A stretch of 64,000 nucleotides of DNA from Intestinibaculum porci (GCF_003925875.1 NZ_AP019309.1:1116001-1180000); one strand, 5' to 3'; positions 27,205-35,271 are shown, counted from the stretch's first letter. The notes: a model not told the origin generated them from the sequence alone. Numbers and translations: made by a program.

Positions 27205-27885
27205 ATGTATAAAACAATTTTATGGGATGTTGACGCCACTTTACTCAATTTTGAAAAGTCTGAAGATGTCTCTCTCAAGCAGTTATTTGCACGTTATGAT
27301 GTCATCTTAGATGAAGAGAAGATGGCTCTTTATAAAAAGATCAATCGCTCTTACTGGAATGGTTTAGAGCAGGGCATTTATGATCGTCATACTGTTTTAA
27401 CGCAGCGTTTTGATGATTTCTTTGATGCTATTAAGCATCCTCGCGTCAATACGGATGAGATGAATGATTTCTATCAGTTAGCTTTAGGAACGAATGTTTT
27501 TGAAGAAAATTACGTTCATGAAACCTTGCAGGCATTAGAGACGCATTATGATCAGTATGTCGTTTCTAATGGGACGCATATCGCTCAGATTCATAAACTG
27601 GAAAAAAGTGATCTGATGAAATATATGAAGGATTTATTTATCTCAGAAGATCTTGGCTATGATAAACCAAGTAAAGAGTTCTTTAAGCAAGTTCAGCAGG
27701 CAACGCATTATGATCCTAAGACGACACTTATTGTTGGTGATTCTTTAAGCTCGGATATGCAGGGCGGCCGTCAGGCGGGGATCACCACGATCTGGTATAA
27801 TCCTCATCATCAGAAAAATAACACTTCTTATGTCGATTATGAAATTGATGACTTACGTGATGTGATTACCATCGCTAAGTCATAA
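27205..27885 (+). CDS. YjjG-type HAD phosphatase (noncanonical pyrimidine nucleotidase family)
   Basis: A 226-residue HAD-superfamily hydrolase. Motif I is WDVDATLL (nucleophile D8 and acid D10), motif II VVSNGTH, and motifs III/IV DKPSKEFF and IVGDSLSSDMQGG. The length and DVDATLLNFE start fit the YjjG/YfnB group, which dephosphorylates nucleoside monophosphates including damaged pyrimidines ('house-cleaning'). AAGGAGAAG precedes the ATG. It is the last gene of the unit and is followed by a terminator. Confidence 0.85.
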   Translation: MYKTILWDVDATLLNFEKSEDVSLKQLFARYDVILDEEKMALYKKINRSYWNGLEQGIYDRHTVLTQRFDDFFDAIKHPRVNTDEMNDFYQLALGTNVFEENYVHETLQALETHYDQYVVSNGTHIAQIHKLEKSDLMKYMKDLFISEDLGYDKPSKEFFKQVQQATHYDPKTTLIVGDSLSSDMQGGRQAGITTIWYNPHHQKNNTSYVDYEIDDLRDVITIAKS

Positions 27886-27888
27886 AGG

Positions 27889-27913
27889 AAGGCTCACCGC
27901 TGGTGAGTCTTTT
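27889..27913 (+). terminator. Terminator of the helicase-yjjG unit
   Basis: AAGGCTCACC and GGTGAGTCTT form a 10-bp stem (one G-T pair) around GCT, followed by TT. Confidence 0.85.
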
Positions 27914-27917
27914 CAAA

Positions 27918-27949
27918 TAAAAAAACGGTACGCGTGAGACATACCGTTT
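27918..27949 (-). terminator. Terminator of rpmB
   Basis: On the minus strand AAACGGTA and TACCGTTT pair around an 11-base loop, followed by six or more T residues. Confidence 0.85.
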
Positions 27950-27977
27950 ATTTATAGTTGCAACTGTAAATAATTAA

Positions 27978-28163
27978 CTAAGCTGATTTTCTTAATGTTC
28001 TTAATTCTCTGGCTGTAAGCTTAACTTTTGTTGGCTTACCATTAACCATGATTGTTGCTTTCTGAAGATTGACATTCCATCTTCTTCTAGTAGCATTTAA
28101 CGCATGAGAACGATTGTTGCCTGTTAAAGGTCCTTTTCCAGTTAACTGACTTTTTCTTGACAT
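27978..28163 (-). CDS. rpmB: 50S ribosomal protein L28
   Basis: A 61-residue basic protein beginning [17 protein letters not shown], the standard L28 start, and ending in [18 protein letters not shown] 28163 is chosen over an upstream in-frame start because AAGGTGGTG lies 5 bases before it and known L28 proteins begin at this Met. There are no zinc-binding cysteine pairs, so this is the zinc-independent form. The gene is divergent from asp23-fakA, the usual Firmicute arrangement. Confidence 0.97.
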   Translation of the reverse strand: MSRKSQLTGKGPLTGNNRSHALNATRRRWNVNLQKATIMVNGKPTKVKLTARELRTLRKSA

Positions 28164-28200
28164 TTTCTTCACCACCTTATAAGCTTTAACATACTTGAGT

Positions 28201-28229
28201 ATCATATCATCACAATATCATAATTGCAA
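28201..28229 (-). promoter_or_regulatory. rpmB promoter
   Basis: On the minus strand TTGCAA (28224-28229) and TATGAT (28201-28206) are separated by 17 bp. The -35 box lies in a TTGCAAC motif that recurs inverted at 28257-28264 and again at 27956-27965. Confidence 0.75.
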
Positions 28230-28269
28230 CTGTTTTTTTTAAGAAGTTATGGGAAAGTTGCAATCTTTA

Positions 28270-28298
28270 TTTACATTTAAATTGTCTTACTTTATAAT
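28270..28298 (+). promoter_or_regulatory. asp23-fakA promoter
   Basis: TTTACA (28270-28275) and TATAAT (28293-28298) with a 17-bp spacer; the start codon is 54 bases downstream of the -10 box. Confidence 0.85.
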
Positions 28299-28352
28299 AA
28301 AAAAGAAATAACGTAGAAATAGTAAGACGAGAAATATATAAAGGAGGACGCT

Positions 28353-28709
28353 ATGATTCAGAAATCAACAGAACTTGGGAACATAGATTTATCAAATGAT
28401 GTCATCGCTACCATTTGCGGTGGCGCAGCGACTGAATGTTACGGTGTAGTTGGTATGGCTAGCCAGAAAATGATTGATGGGATCTATGACCTTTTAAGAA
28501 AAGAAAATTATTCTAAAGGGATTAAAGTCGAAAACGGCGAGAGCGGGGCGATTATTTCTCTTTATATCATTGTTGGTTATGGAGTGAAAATCTCTGAAAT
28601 CGTATATGAAGTTCAGAAAAAAGTAAAATATGTGTTAGAAAAGACTTTGGATATTCAGGTAGAAGCTGTGAATGTCTATGTCCAGAGCATTCGAATCATG
28701 GAGGATTAA
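28353..28709 (+). CDS. Asp23/Gls24 family protein (YloU-like)
   Basis: A 118-residue protein of the Asp23 (DUF322) family, with the characteristic GGAATECYGVVGMA segment and alternating beta strands (AIISLYIIVGYGVKI). Members are abundant envelope-associated proteins linked to alkaline or envelope stress; the small YloU type is nearly always next to fakA. The fakA start lies 1 base after the stop with GGAGG in the end of this gene, so the two are translated together. Confidence 0.92.
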   Translation: MIQKSTELGNIDLSNDVIATICGGAATECYGVVGMASQKMIDGIYDLLRKENYSKGIKVENGESGAIISLYIIVGYGVKISEIVYEVQKKVKYVLEKTLDIQVEAVNVYVQSIRIMED

Positions 28710-28710
28710 A

Positions 28711-30348
28711 ATGAAGTTTATTGATGGAAAAATGTTCAGAGCAATGATTGTCACGGGAGCAACATTACTTCATAATAATCATCCTGAAGTTGATGCCTTA
28801 AACGTTTTCCCGGTACCAGATGGTGATACGGGGACAAACATGTCTTTAACATTCACAAGTGGCGCTAACGAAGTAGAACGCTTAGAAAGTGATGCTGTTG
28901 GTGATATCGCTAAAACCCTTTCTAAAGGTTTGTTAATGGGGGCCCGCGGGAACTCTGGGGTCATCCTTTCCCAGATCTTTAGAGGCGTCGCAAAATCTTT
29001 AAAAGGCAAAGAAACAGCCTCATCAAGTGATTTAGCAGCGGCCTTCTTACAGGGTTCTAAAGTCGCTTATCGAGCGGTTATGAAACCAACCGAAGGGACG
29101 ATCTTAACGGTTATTCGTGAATCTTCGGAAGCAGCGAGTGCTTATGTCACGGAAGATATGGAAATCGAAGATTATTTCTCATACTTCGTTAAAGCAGCTA
29201 GTGAATCCTTAGATCGTACCCCTGAATTATTACCGGTATTAAAAGAAGTCGGCGTCGTCGATTCCGGCGGAGCTGGGTTAGTGCTGGTATTAACGGGCTT
29301 TATGTCAGCGATCGTTGGAGAAAAGATTGAACGTGTTAATGTCAATGCGGAAAAAGCTAAAGAAGAAGCAGCGGAAAAGGCTGCTGGCACCGTAGAAAAG
29401 AAAGATTACGGTTACCGTATTGAATTTATGTTAAAAGTGGAAGAAGGCAAAGAAAAAGCATTCAATGTCGAAAACTTCCAGAACGAATTAACCCGTATTC
29501 CTGGCGAACGTATTACCATCGTGCAGGATGAAGACATCGTCAGATGTAAACTGTATTCTAAAAAACCAGGGCATGCTTTAAACATCGCGCAGCGTTTTGG
29601 AGAATTTTTATCAGTAGAGATTGAAAATCCTCAGGTTAAAGATGAAGATGTAAAGAAAGTTGACTTAGAAGAAAAAGCACCTCCTAAAGACGTTGGTGTG
29701 ATTGCCGTCGCTGCTGGTGATGGGATTAAAGATCAGTTCTTATCTTTACACTGTGACTATGTCGTTGCCGGCGGCCAGACAATGAACCCAGCAACGGAAG
29801 ATTTAGTGGCTGCCATTCGCAAAATCAATGCTAAACATGTCATCGTTTTACCAAACAATGGCAATATCGTTATGACCGCGCAGACCGCTGCCAGCGTTTT
29901 AGAAGGGGAAATTGATGTTATTGTCATTCCAACAAAATCAATTCCTCAGGGCTTATCGGCTTGTATCATGTTTAACCCAGAAGCTTCATTAGAAGAAAAT
30001 GTTGGTGAAATGACTGAAGCTATGCAGAATGTCAAAACGGGTCAGGTCACATTTGCCGTGCGTGATACAAATATTGATGGCATTGAAGTCCATGCCAATG
30101 AATATATGGCTTTAGTGAATAAAGAAATTAAAGCCTGTGTGCCTGGTAAAATGGATGCTTTAAAGAAATCCTTAGAAGGATTAGTGGATGATGATTCTGA
30201 AATCATCACATTGATCTGTGGGCAGGATGTCACAAAAGAAGAAAAAGAAGAAGCGCAGACTTACATCGCTGAACACTTCGCTGATTGTGAATGCGAAGTC
30301 ATCGATGGCAAGCAGCCGGTTTATTCTTTTATCATTGGCGTAGAATAA
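28711..30348 (+). CDS. fakA: Fatty acid kinase FakA (DAK2/DegV-associated, YloV-like)
   Basis: FakA phosphorylates fatty acids bound to FakB (DegV) carriers for phospholipid synthesis. The 545-residue protein shows the DAK2/DhaL ATP-binding domain with NVFPVPDGDTGTNM (Asp residues bind Mg-ATP) and GARGNSGVILSQ, then a linker and the C-terminal domain with GGQTMNPATEDL and VLPNNGNIVMTA. ATG 28711 follows GGAGG; the extra upstream codons overlap asp23 and lack a ribosome site. No fakB is in the window, but plsX, which works with the same acyl-phosphate pool, lies 7 kb downstream. Confidence 0.93.
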   Translation: MKFIDGKMFRAMIVTGATLLHNNHPEVDALNVFPVPDGDTGTNMSLTFTSGANEVERLESDAVGDIAKTLSKGLLMGARGNSGVILSQIFRGVAKSLKGKETASSSDLAAAFLQGSKVAYRAVMKPTEGTILTVIRESSEAASAYVTEDMEIEDYFSYFVKAASESLDRTPELLPVLKEVGVVDSGGAGLVLVLTGFMSAIVGEKIERVNVNAEKAKEEAAEKAAGTVEKKDYGYRIEFMLKVEEGKEKAFNVENFQNELTRIPGERITIVQDEDIVRCKLYSKKPGHALNIAQRFGEFLSVEIENPQVKDEDVKKVDLEEKAPPKDVGVIAVAAGDGIKDQFLSLHCDYVVAGGQTMNPATEDLVAAIRKINAKHVIVLPNNGNIVMTAQTAASVLEGEIDVIVIPTKSIPQGLSACIMFNPEASLEENVGEMTEAMQNVKTGQVTFAVRDTNIDGIEVHANEYMALVNKEIKACVPGKMDALKKSLEGLVDDDSEIITLICGQDVTKEEKEEAQTYIAEHFADCECEVIDGKQPVYSFIIGVE

Positions 30349-30354
30349 ACGTTC

Positions 30355-30380
30355 AAGCACCGAGTGATCGGTGCTTTTTG
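30355..30380 (+). terminator. Terminator of asp23-fakA
   Basis: AAGCACCGA and TCGGTGCTT form a 9-bp stem around GTGA, followed by TTT and a G. The gpmA remnant begins immediately after it. Confidence 0.9.
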
Positions 30381-30381
30381 T

Positions 30382-31110
30382 ATAATCAGACATGGAGAAT
30401 CTTTATGGAATAAAGAAAACCGCTTTACCGGGTGGAGTGATGTGGATTTAAGTGAAGAGGGCAAGAAAGAAGCGATCGAAGGGGAAAGCTTTTAAAAGAG
30501 GCAGGGTATACCTTTGATGTCGCTTATACCTCTTATCTTAAAAGAGCGATTCATACTTTGAATTATGTTTTGGATGCGCTTGGTGAAAATGCTCTTCCGG
30601 TGATCAAAGCCTGGCAGCTTAATGAACGTCATTATGGCGTTTTACAAGGTTTAAATAAAGCAGAAACGGCTGCTCAATACGGGGAAGAACAAGTGCTCGC
30701 CTGGCGTCGCGGCTTTGTTATTTACCGTCATTATTAAAGGAGGATGACCCGCGCAGCCCACGTTTGCAACGCATGTATCATCATGTTCCTCAAGAGGATT
30801 TACCACTTGGGGAATCATTAGCGATCACGATCAAACGGGTTGTTCCTTATTATCAGGAACATATTTTAAAAGACCTGAAAGAGGGAAAAATGTGCTTGTG
30901 GCGGCCCATGGCAATAGTTTACGCGCTTTAGTAAAATACTTAGATGGCCTGAGTGATGAGGAGATTGTCGGTGTGAATATTCCGACTGCGATCCCGCTTG
31001 TCTATGAATTTGATGATGATATGCATGTCATCAACAGATATTATTTAGGGGATCAGAAAGCCTTAGCCGCTAAAATGCAGGCGGTGAAGAATCAGGGGAA
31101 GGCCAAGTAA
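30382..31110 (+). pseudogene. gpmA: Broken 2,3-bisphosphoglycerate-dependent phosphoglycerate mutase (gpmA remnant)
   Basis: Joining three frames gives nearly a full Gpm[21 protein letters not shown], then [60 protein letters not shown] and the normal end NQGKAK. Apparent single-base deletions near 30479 (in a G run) and near 30718 shift the frame, and the first few codons and any ribosome site are missing because the fakA terminator abuts the coding remnant. Catalytic RHGE and AAHGN are intact in sequence, so decay looks recent. The homopolymer deletion could be a sequencing error, but the missing start argues for a real pseudogene. Confidence 0.9.
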
Positions 31111-31134
31111 AAAGGACCATATACTGGTCCTTTT
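31110..31134. terminator. Bidirectional terminator between gpmA remnant and histidine phosphatase
   Basis: AAAAGGACCA and TGGTCCTTTT are exact reverse complements around TATAC. A- and T-rich flanks serve both strands. Confidence 0.88.
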
Positions 31135-31705
31135 AAATATGAAGAATTTCAACAAAAGAGAAGGTGTGCTGATCATAAGTAAAATGCAGAATATTGCAGT
31201 TTTTAAAACCGCCATTGAGGGTAAGATCAATGGGTGCGGATAAACCTTCACAAAAGCCATAGCAAGCCCCGGCGTGCGAGACGGCCAGGACATATTGATG
31301 ATCGGGCTTTTCCATGATTTCGGTTAAAGCCTCCACCATTCGTTTTGAGACATCGTGCAGATATTCTCCACCATAATGCGGGAATAAATCATCATAGGTG
31401 AATGATGGATCATGCCAGCTGGGGTTAAGATCTTCACTTTCCCCTTCGAAGAGGCCAAAGTTTCTTTCTTTTAAAGCTTTTAAGCGCTGATAAGGCACAT
31501 CTCCCGCGACAATTTCTAAGGTATCACAGCAGCGCTCAGCTGTTGAAGAGTAATAATGATCAAAGGGGATACCTTGAAGCAAAGCACCGGCTTTTTTGGC
31601 CTGCTCGATCCCATTTTCTGTCAGTGGGGAATCACACCAGCCCTGAATTTTATGGCGGACATTAAAAAGCGTTTCGCCATGGCGCATTAAATATAAATGT
31701 TTCAT
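31133..31705 (-). CDS. Histidine phosphatase family protein (phosphoglycerate mutase-like)
   Basis: A 190-residue phosphatase with the RHGET catalytic motif (LMRHGETLFN), the second half-site RCCDTLEI, the acid region LKERNFGLFEGE and the second histidine in VSHAGACYGF. The size and ERNFGLFEGE segment fit small broad-specificity phosphatases (CobC/PhoE/GpmB group) rather than glycolytic GpmA. GAGGAGG precedes the ATG. It lies tail to tail with the gpmA remnant; whether it compensates for it is unknown. Confidence 0.9.
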   Translation of the reverse strand: MKHLYLMRHGETLFNVRHKIQGWCDSPLTENGIEQAKKAGALLQGIPFDHYYSSTAERCCDTLEIVAGDVPYQRLKALKERNFGLFEGESEDLNPSWHDPSFTYDDLFPHYGGEYLHDVSKRMVEALTEIMEKPDHQYVLAVSHAGACYGFCEGLSAPIDLTLNGGFKNCNILHFTYDQHTFSFVEILHI

Positions 31706-31813
31706 ATGTTAACCTCCTCTTTAATTATATCAAGGGAGCCATTCACGAACGATTATTTTCAAAGAAAAAAATAAACGAGGGTCGATTTTTACGCGAGGTG
31801 ATACAAAATAGCT

Positions 31814-31877
31814 TATAATAAAGGTATGAAAGGCGATACTATCATCCTTTACACGTCACATAGTCGTATCGCCTTTC
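31814..31877 (+). promoter_or_regulatory. -10 box and 5'-terminal stem-loop before the secreted protein/L,D-transpeptidase pair
   Basis: TATAAT lies at 31814-31819. GAAAGGCGATAC (31828-31839) is the exact reverse complement of GTATCGCCTTTC (31866-31877), a 12-bp stem starting close to the predicted +1, with TAT/ATA able to extend it. No T run follows. It ends 4 bases before the ribosome site, so it may affect mRNA stability or translation. Confidence 0.65.
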
Positions 31878-31893
31878 CAATGAGGAGATGTTT

Positions 31894-32445
31894 ATGAAAA
31901 AATGGATTGTATTAATAATAATGTTCGCTATGGTAACACCCGTTTATGCGCAAGATGTTACCAAAACGATGAAGAAAACAGAGCTTTCATCTTTGAAAAG
32001 CTTAACGGGCTGTCTTTATGATTTTTCTATTTATTATGCATCGCAAAAAATGAAAATAAAGACGGTGAAGAGTTTTAATTTTAATAAGAAGAAAGATCGG
32101 ATGTTTGTCCTTTTACGTAATCCAAACGCCATTGATTATGATCAAGGGGCTCTTGATAATCATGCGATGATCAAAAACTTTACGAAGGATGTTTTTGGCA
32201 GTCGCGAAAAGATCACGGAAAAACAGCTGGTCGTGGAAGGTGACTGGGGGGAAGTGTCACCGCAGCTGAAGATCACAAAGGTGGAGCAACTCGCCTCTGA
32301 TCGCTATCGGGTGAGTGAAAATATGTTGTTCACGAAGGTCTTTGGCACCGCCACTTTTGAAGTCACTAAAAATAAAGCGTCCAAATATCATTATGTTATT
32401 AAGAAACTGACGCTAAAGAGGAATGGTTTAAAACATGTATCTTGA
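31894..32445 (+). CDS. Secreted protein of unknown function, coupled to the L,D-transpeptidase domain gene
   Basis: A 183-residue protein with a clear signal peptide (MKKWIVLIIMFAMVTPVYAQ). ATG 31894 is chosen because GAGGAG (31882-31887) would be too close to the ATG at 31888. The mature part is Lys-rich and mixed beta (DRMFVLLRNPNAIDYDQG, then RYRVSENMLFTKVFG), without an enzyme motif I recognise. Its last 11 bases overlap the following L,D-transpeptidase gene, whose product has no export signal of its own, so the two may act together at the wall. Confidence 0.75.
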   Translation: MKKWIVLIIMFAMVTPVYAQDVTKTMKKTELSSLKSLTGCLYDFSIYYASQKMKIKTVKSFNFNKKKDRMFVLLRNPNAIDYDQGALDNHAMIKNFTKDVFGSREKITEKQLVVEGDWGEVSPQLKITKVEQLASDRYRVSENMLFTKVFGTATFEVTKNKASKYHYVIKKLTLKRNGLKHVS

Positions 32446-33019
32446 TGATGTCACAGGGGATCAGGTGATCGTTGTTTCACCTAATGGATTGTATTTAAGA
32501 GAAAACGTGCCACTTTATGATGTCGTTTTATATGAAAAGAAAGATTCCTGGCGAAAGATTTACGCTGTCCATAATGGTCGAGCCGGGCGCCATGGGTTAA
32601 ATGCCCATCGCGTTGCTAATGATGGGACAACACCGATCGGCCTTTTTGAACTTAAGTATGCCTTTGGGGAGAAAAAGGCTTTATCACAAGTTTCTACCGC
32701 AATGCCGACCAAGGTCATTACCCCGACCTCTTACTGGGGCGGTGATGACTGGGGAGAGTATGCTAATCGCTGGTGTGAAACAGATCATCCGCTAGGAAAA
32801 GATTATGAACATTTGGCTGATTATCAGGATCGACAGTATGCTTTAGCGCTGGTCATCGGTTATAATTATGATTACTTTGAAAAAGGCAAGGGGACAGCGA
32901 TCTTCTTCCATTGCGTAGGCGAGGGGAACACTGCTGGCTGTGTTGCCGTCGAAAAAGAAGATATGAAAATCTTCTTAGAAGCTTTAAAGCCTCACGCTTA
33001 TATTATGATTCAAAAGTAA
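32435..33019 (+). CDS. L,D-transpeptidase (YkuD-like) catalytic-domain protein without signal peptide
   Basis: A 194-residue protein matching the YkuD fold: an early beta region (GLYLRENVPLYDVVLYEK), TPIGLFELKYAFG, and the active-site stretch FFHCVGEGNTAGCVAVEKED, where His and the Cys in AGCVAV take the places of the H...(S/T)xGC motif. L,D-transpeptidases make 3-3 peptidoglycan cross-links or attach proteins to the wall and are normally exported, yet no signal or membrane helix is seen. The reading frame is +1 to the gene before, so the two are not a simple read-through fusion. GAGG lies 12-13 bases before the ATG. Confidence 0.82.
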   Translation: MYLDDVTGDQVIVVSPNGLYLRENVPLYDVVLYEKKDSWRKIYAVHNGRAGRHGLNAHRVANDGTTPIGLFELKYAFGEKKALSQVSTAMPTKVITPTSYWGGDDWGEYANRWCETDHPLGKDYEHLADYQDRQYALALVIGYNYDYFEKGKGTAIFFHCVGEGNTAGCVAVEKEDMKIFLEALKPHAYIMIQK

Positions 33020-33043
33020 AAGCAGCGATTGTTCGCTGCTTTT
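33018..33043. terminator. Bidirectional terminator between the L,D-transpeptidase gene and ttcA
   Basis: AAAAGCAGCGA and TCGCTGCTTTT are exact reverse complements around TTGT, between two convergent genes. Confidence 0.92.
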
Positions 33044-33908
33044 AAAAACGTTCAATTTCTTCTGTGACTTCATAGTTTTCAGGATCATAGTAGTCTTCTA
33101 AGAAACTATGTTTCACACCATCTTTTTTATAATCAATAACGCAGTCTAAATTGACATTGTGCATGGCAATAAAGATGTTTTCCGCAACTTTTGGGTTACG
33201 CGCTGACATCCGTTTGATTAAGGTCTTCATTTCCTTACGCTTAGAGGAACCATCATCAATTAAGCTGCAGCCTTCGGTGAAACGGCAGGCACAGTTGATG
33301 AAGGTTAACTCATTAGCTTCACGCCATTTAATAATAGCTTCTTCACGGACTTTAAATAATGGGCGAATAACTTCTAAGCCGGCATAATGGTCGGAATGAA
33401 GCTTCGGCATCATTGTTTTGACTTCTGAACCATAGAACATGGATAATAAGGTTGTTTCAATGACATCATCGAAGTGATGTCCTAAGGCAATCTTATTACA
33501 GCCAATGGTCTGGGCATGTTTATAGAGATAGCCGCGACGCATTTTAGCGCAGAAGTAACATGGCTGTTTAAAGGCCCCGCCAGCAACGGAATCGAAAATA
33601 TCGGTTTCGAAGATTTCCAGAGGAATGCCTAAAGTTTTCGCGTTGTCTTCAATCATTGAGCGGTTGAATTCATTATAACCAGGATCCATGCAGACAAAGT
33701 GTAAGTCAAATTTGACTTTGCCATGTCTTTGAATTTCCTGCATACATTTAGCGAGCAGGAAGGAATCTTTCCCGCCGGAGATACATACCATGATGGAATC
33801 TCCATCCTGGATTAATTCATATTCTGTAACTGCCTTACAGAAAGGACGCCAGATCGCTTTTCGGTAAGGTTTAATAATACTTCTTTCGATTTCTTTAATT
33901 TTATCCAT
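33042..33908 (-). CDS. ttcA: TtcA-family tRNA thiolation protein (PP-loop ATPase)
   Basis: A 288-residue member of the TtcA/TtuA group, which adenylates tRNA and swaps oxygen for sulfur (2-thiocytidine 32 in TtcA). It has the PP-loop SGGKDS, a CYFC pair (CxxC), GHHFDD and late cysteines in NCACRFTEGC. The C-terminal part differs from Escherichia coli TtcA, so the modified base is uncertain. The gene overlaps the cysteine desulfurase gene by 8 bases; a dedicated sulfur donor beside a tRNA-thiolase strongly suggests one pathway. Confidence 0.85.
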   Translation of the reverse strand: MDKIKEIERSIIKPYRKAIWRPFCKAVTEYELIQDGDSIMVCISGGKDSFLLAKCMQEIQRHGKVKFDLHFVCMDPGYNEFNRSMIEDNAKTLGIPLEIFETDIFDSVAGGAFKQPCYFCAKMRRGYLYKHAQTIGCNKIALGHHFDDVIETTLLSMFYGSEVKTMMPKLHSDHYAGLEVIRPLFKVREEAIIKWREANELTFINCACRFTEGCSLIDDGSSKRKEMKTLIKRMSARNPKVAENIFIAMHNVNLDCVIDYKKDGVKHSFLEDYYDPENYEVTEEIERF

Positions 33909-35028
33909 TTTCTTTGATTTCCTTTAAACTTAATACAAATGCCTGCTTGAAGGCTTCAATTTCTTCAGGGGTTGTTAAATGCGAGAGACTTAAACGTAAA
34001 GAGGTGGAAGCGAGCTTCTTATCTTTCGTTAAGGCAAAGACAATCTTACTAGGGGCATTGACCGGGCAACAGCTCGTTTTGGTTGAGAGATAAATCTCAT
34101 GGGCTTCTAAAGCTTCGCTGAATAATTCAGCCCGTACGCCTAAGATTGAGAAGTTGACCACATAAGCATCCGAATACTTAGTGTTGTTAATGTGGACTTC
34201 GGGAAAATCTTTGAGAAAGTCCAGAAGATTTTGCTGGAGCATGTGCACGTAGGATTCACGCTCTTTTTGATGCGCCATGGCAATGGTTAACGCTTCATCA
34301 CAAGCGACGACATTCGCTAACATCGGGGTACCGCTGCGATAGATGGAAGTGGATTTTCCGCCATCCATCTGGATCTTTAAAGATACATCTTTGCGCTTCA
34401 CTAAGACACCGGTGCCGATGATGCCGCCAAATTTATGAGGGGTAAAAGTGATCAGATCACATAACGAGTAATCAAGATCAACCTTCCCGATTGCCTGGGA
34501 AGCATCGACATGATAATAAAGCTGCGGATACTTCGCGAGAAGGCTGCCGATTGCCGGAATATCCTGAACGATGCCGAGTTCGCTATCAACCGCCGCAATG
34601 GCAACGAGAATCGTATCATCACGAATCATCCATTCTAGCTCTTCTAAGTCAACGTGACCATCCTGATCGATCGGGGCTAACTCCACTTCAAAGCCCATTT
34701 CCTGCATACGCATCGCCGATGAAACGAGAGAATTATGTTCCATCGCCCCAATAATGATATGTTTGCCGCGATTGCGGTAACGTTCACAAATACCTTTAAT
34801 GGCGAGGTTATTCGATTCCGTCGCTCCAGAGGTGAAAATCAGTTCCTCTCTGGTAACGTTAAAATAAGAGGCGATATGATCCGCATGCTCATCAAGGATG
34901 CGGGCTGCCTCTCTACCTAATTTATGGATGGAGTTAGGATTTGCATAGATATTTTTTGTAATGTTATAAAAAGTGTCAAGGACCTGCGGATCAACCGGGG
35001 CATTGGCACAGTAGTCTAAATAAACCAT
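33901..35028 (-). CDS. Cysteine desulfurase (NifS/IscS family)
   Basis: A 375-residue PLP enzyme that takes sulfur from cysteine and carries it as a persulfide. It shows LDYCANAPVDP (a variant of the usual LDNxAT start), TSGATESNNLAIKG, the PLP lysine in TPHKFGG and the catalytic loop STKTSCCPV. ATG 35028 is used rather than the preceding TTG; AGAGG lies upstream. Its overlap with the TtcA-like gene marks it as that enzyme's sulfur donor. The N-terminal Cys in place of Asn is unusual but lies outside the known catalytic residues. Confidence 0.9.
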   Translation of the reverse strand: MVYLDYCANAPVDPQVLDTFYNITKNIYANPNSIHKLGREAARILDEHADHIASYFNVTREELIFTSGATESNNLAIKGICERYRNRGKHIIIGAMEHNSLVSSAMRMQEMGFEVELAPIDQDGHVDLEELEWMIRDDTILVAIAAVDSELGIVQDIPAIGSLLAKYPQLYYHVDASQAIGKVDLDYSLCDLITFTPHKFGGIIGTGVLVKRKDVSLKIQMDGGKSTSIYRSGTPMLANVVACDEALTIAMAHQKERESYVHMLQQNLLDFLKDFPEVHINNTKYSDAYVVNFSILGVRAELFSEALEAHEIYLSTKTSCCPVNAPSKIVFALTKDKKLASTSLRLSLSHLTTPEEIEAFKQAFVLSLKEIKENG

Positions 35029-35058
35029 CAATAGATCGCCTCTTTCTTTCCTTTCATT

Positions 35059-35086
35059 ATTATAAAGATAAACGCTTTGTTGTCAA
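35059..35086 (-). promoter_or_regulatory. Promoter of the cysteine desulfurase-ttcA operon
   Basis: On the minus strand TTGACA (35081-35086) and TATAAT (35059-35064) are consensus boxes with a 16-bp spacer, about 30 bases before the start codon. Confidence 0.88.
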
Positions 35087-35101
35087 TCAATCGGCATGCG
35101 T

Positions 35102-35127
35102 AAAAAAACCACTTGTAAAACAAGTGG
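35102..35127 (-). terminator. Orphan minus-strand terminator upstream of the desulfurase promoter
   Basis: On the minus strand CCACTTGT and ACAAGTGG pair around TTT and are followed by seven T residues. No annotated minus-strand gene ends here; the next feature upstream on that strand is the start region of recG on the opposite strand. Confidence 0.7.
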
Positions 35128-35242
35128 AAAAGAAAAGTAGTGCGATATGACATTTTCATGCCCGCAAGATTATTTTATCACATATCATATACATAGGGAA
35201 GATAAAATATGACTTTTTTGTATGCGCTTTACAGCACTGGTT

Positions 35243-35271
35243 TTGAAAGAAAATAGGAAACATGATAAAAT
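35243..35271 (+). promoter_or_regulatory. recG promoter
   Basis: TTGAAA (35243-35248) and TAAAAT (35266-35271), 17-bp spacer, 22 bases before the start codon. Confidence 0.7.

Noticed and set aside
30364-30381. GTG codon as start for the gpmA remnant
   Set aside because: It lies inside the fakA terminator hairpin without a ribosome site, and two later frameshifts would still break the protein.
32427-32433. T-TTA-AAA slippery heptamer at the end of the secreted protein gene, suggesting programmed frameshifting into the L,D-transpeptidase
   Set aside because: The downstream gene is in the +1 frame, whereas this heptamer would give a -1 shift; a normal ATG is present.
35060-35190. Minus-strand frame of about 43 codons reading through the orphan terminator
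   Set aside because: It would cross a strong terminator and the desulfurase promoter; composition is not protein-like.
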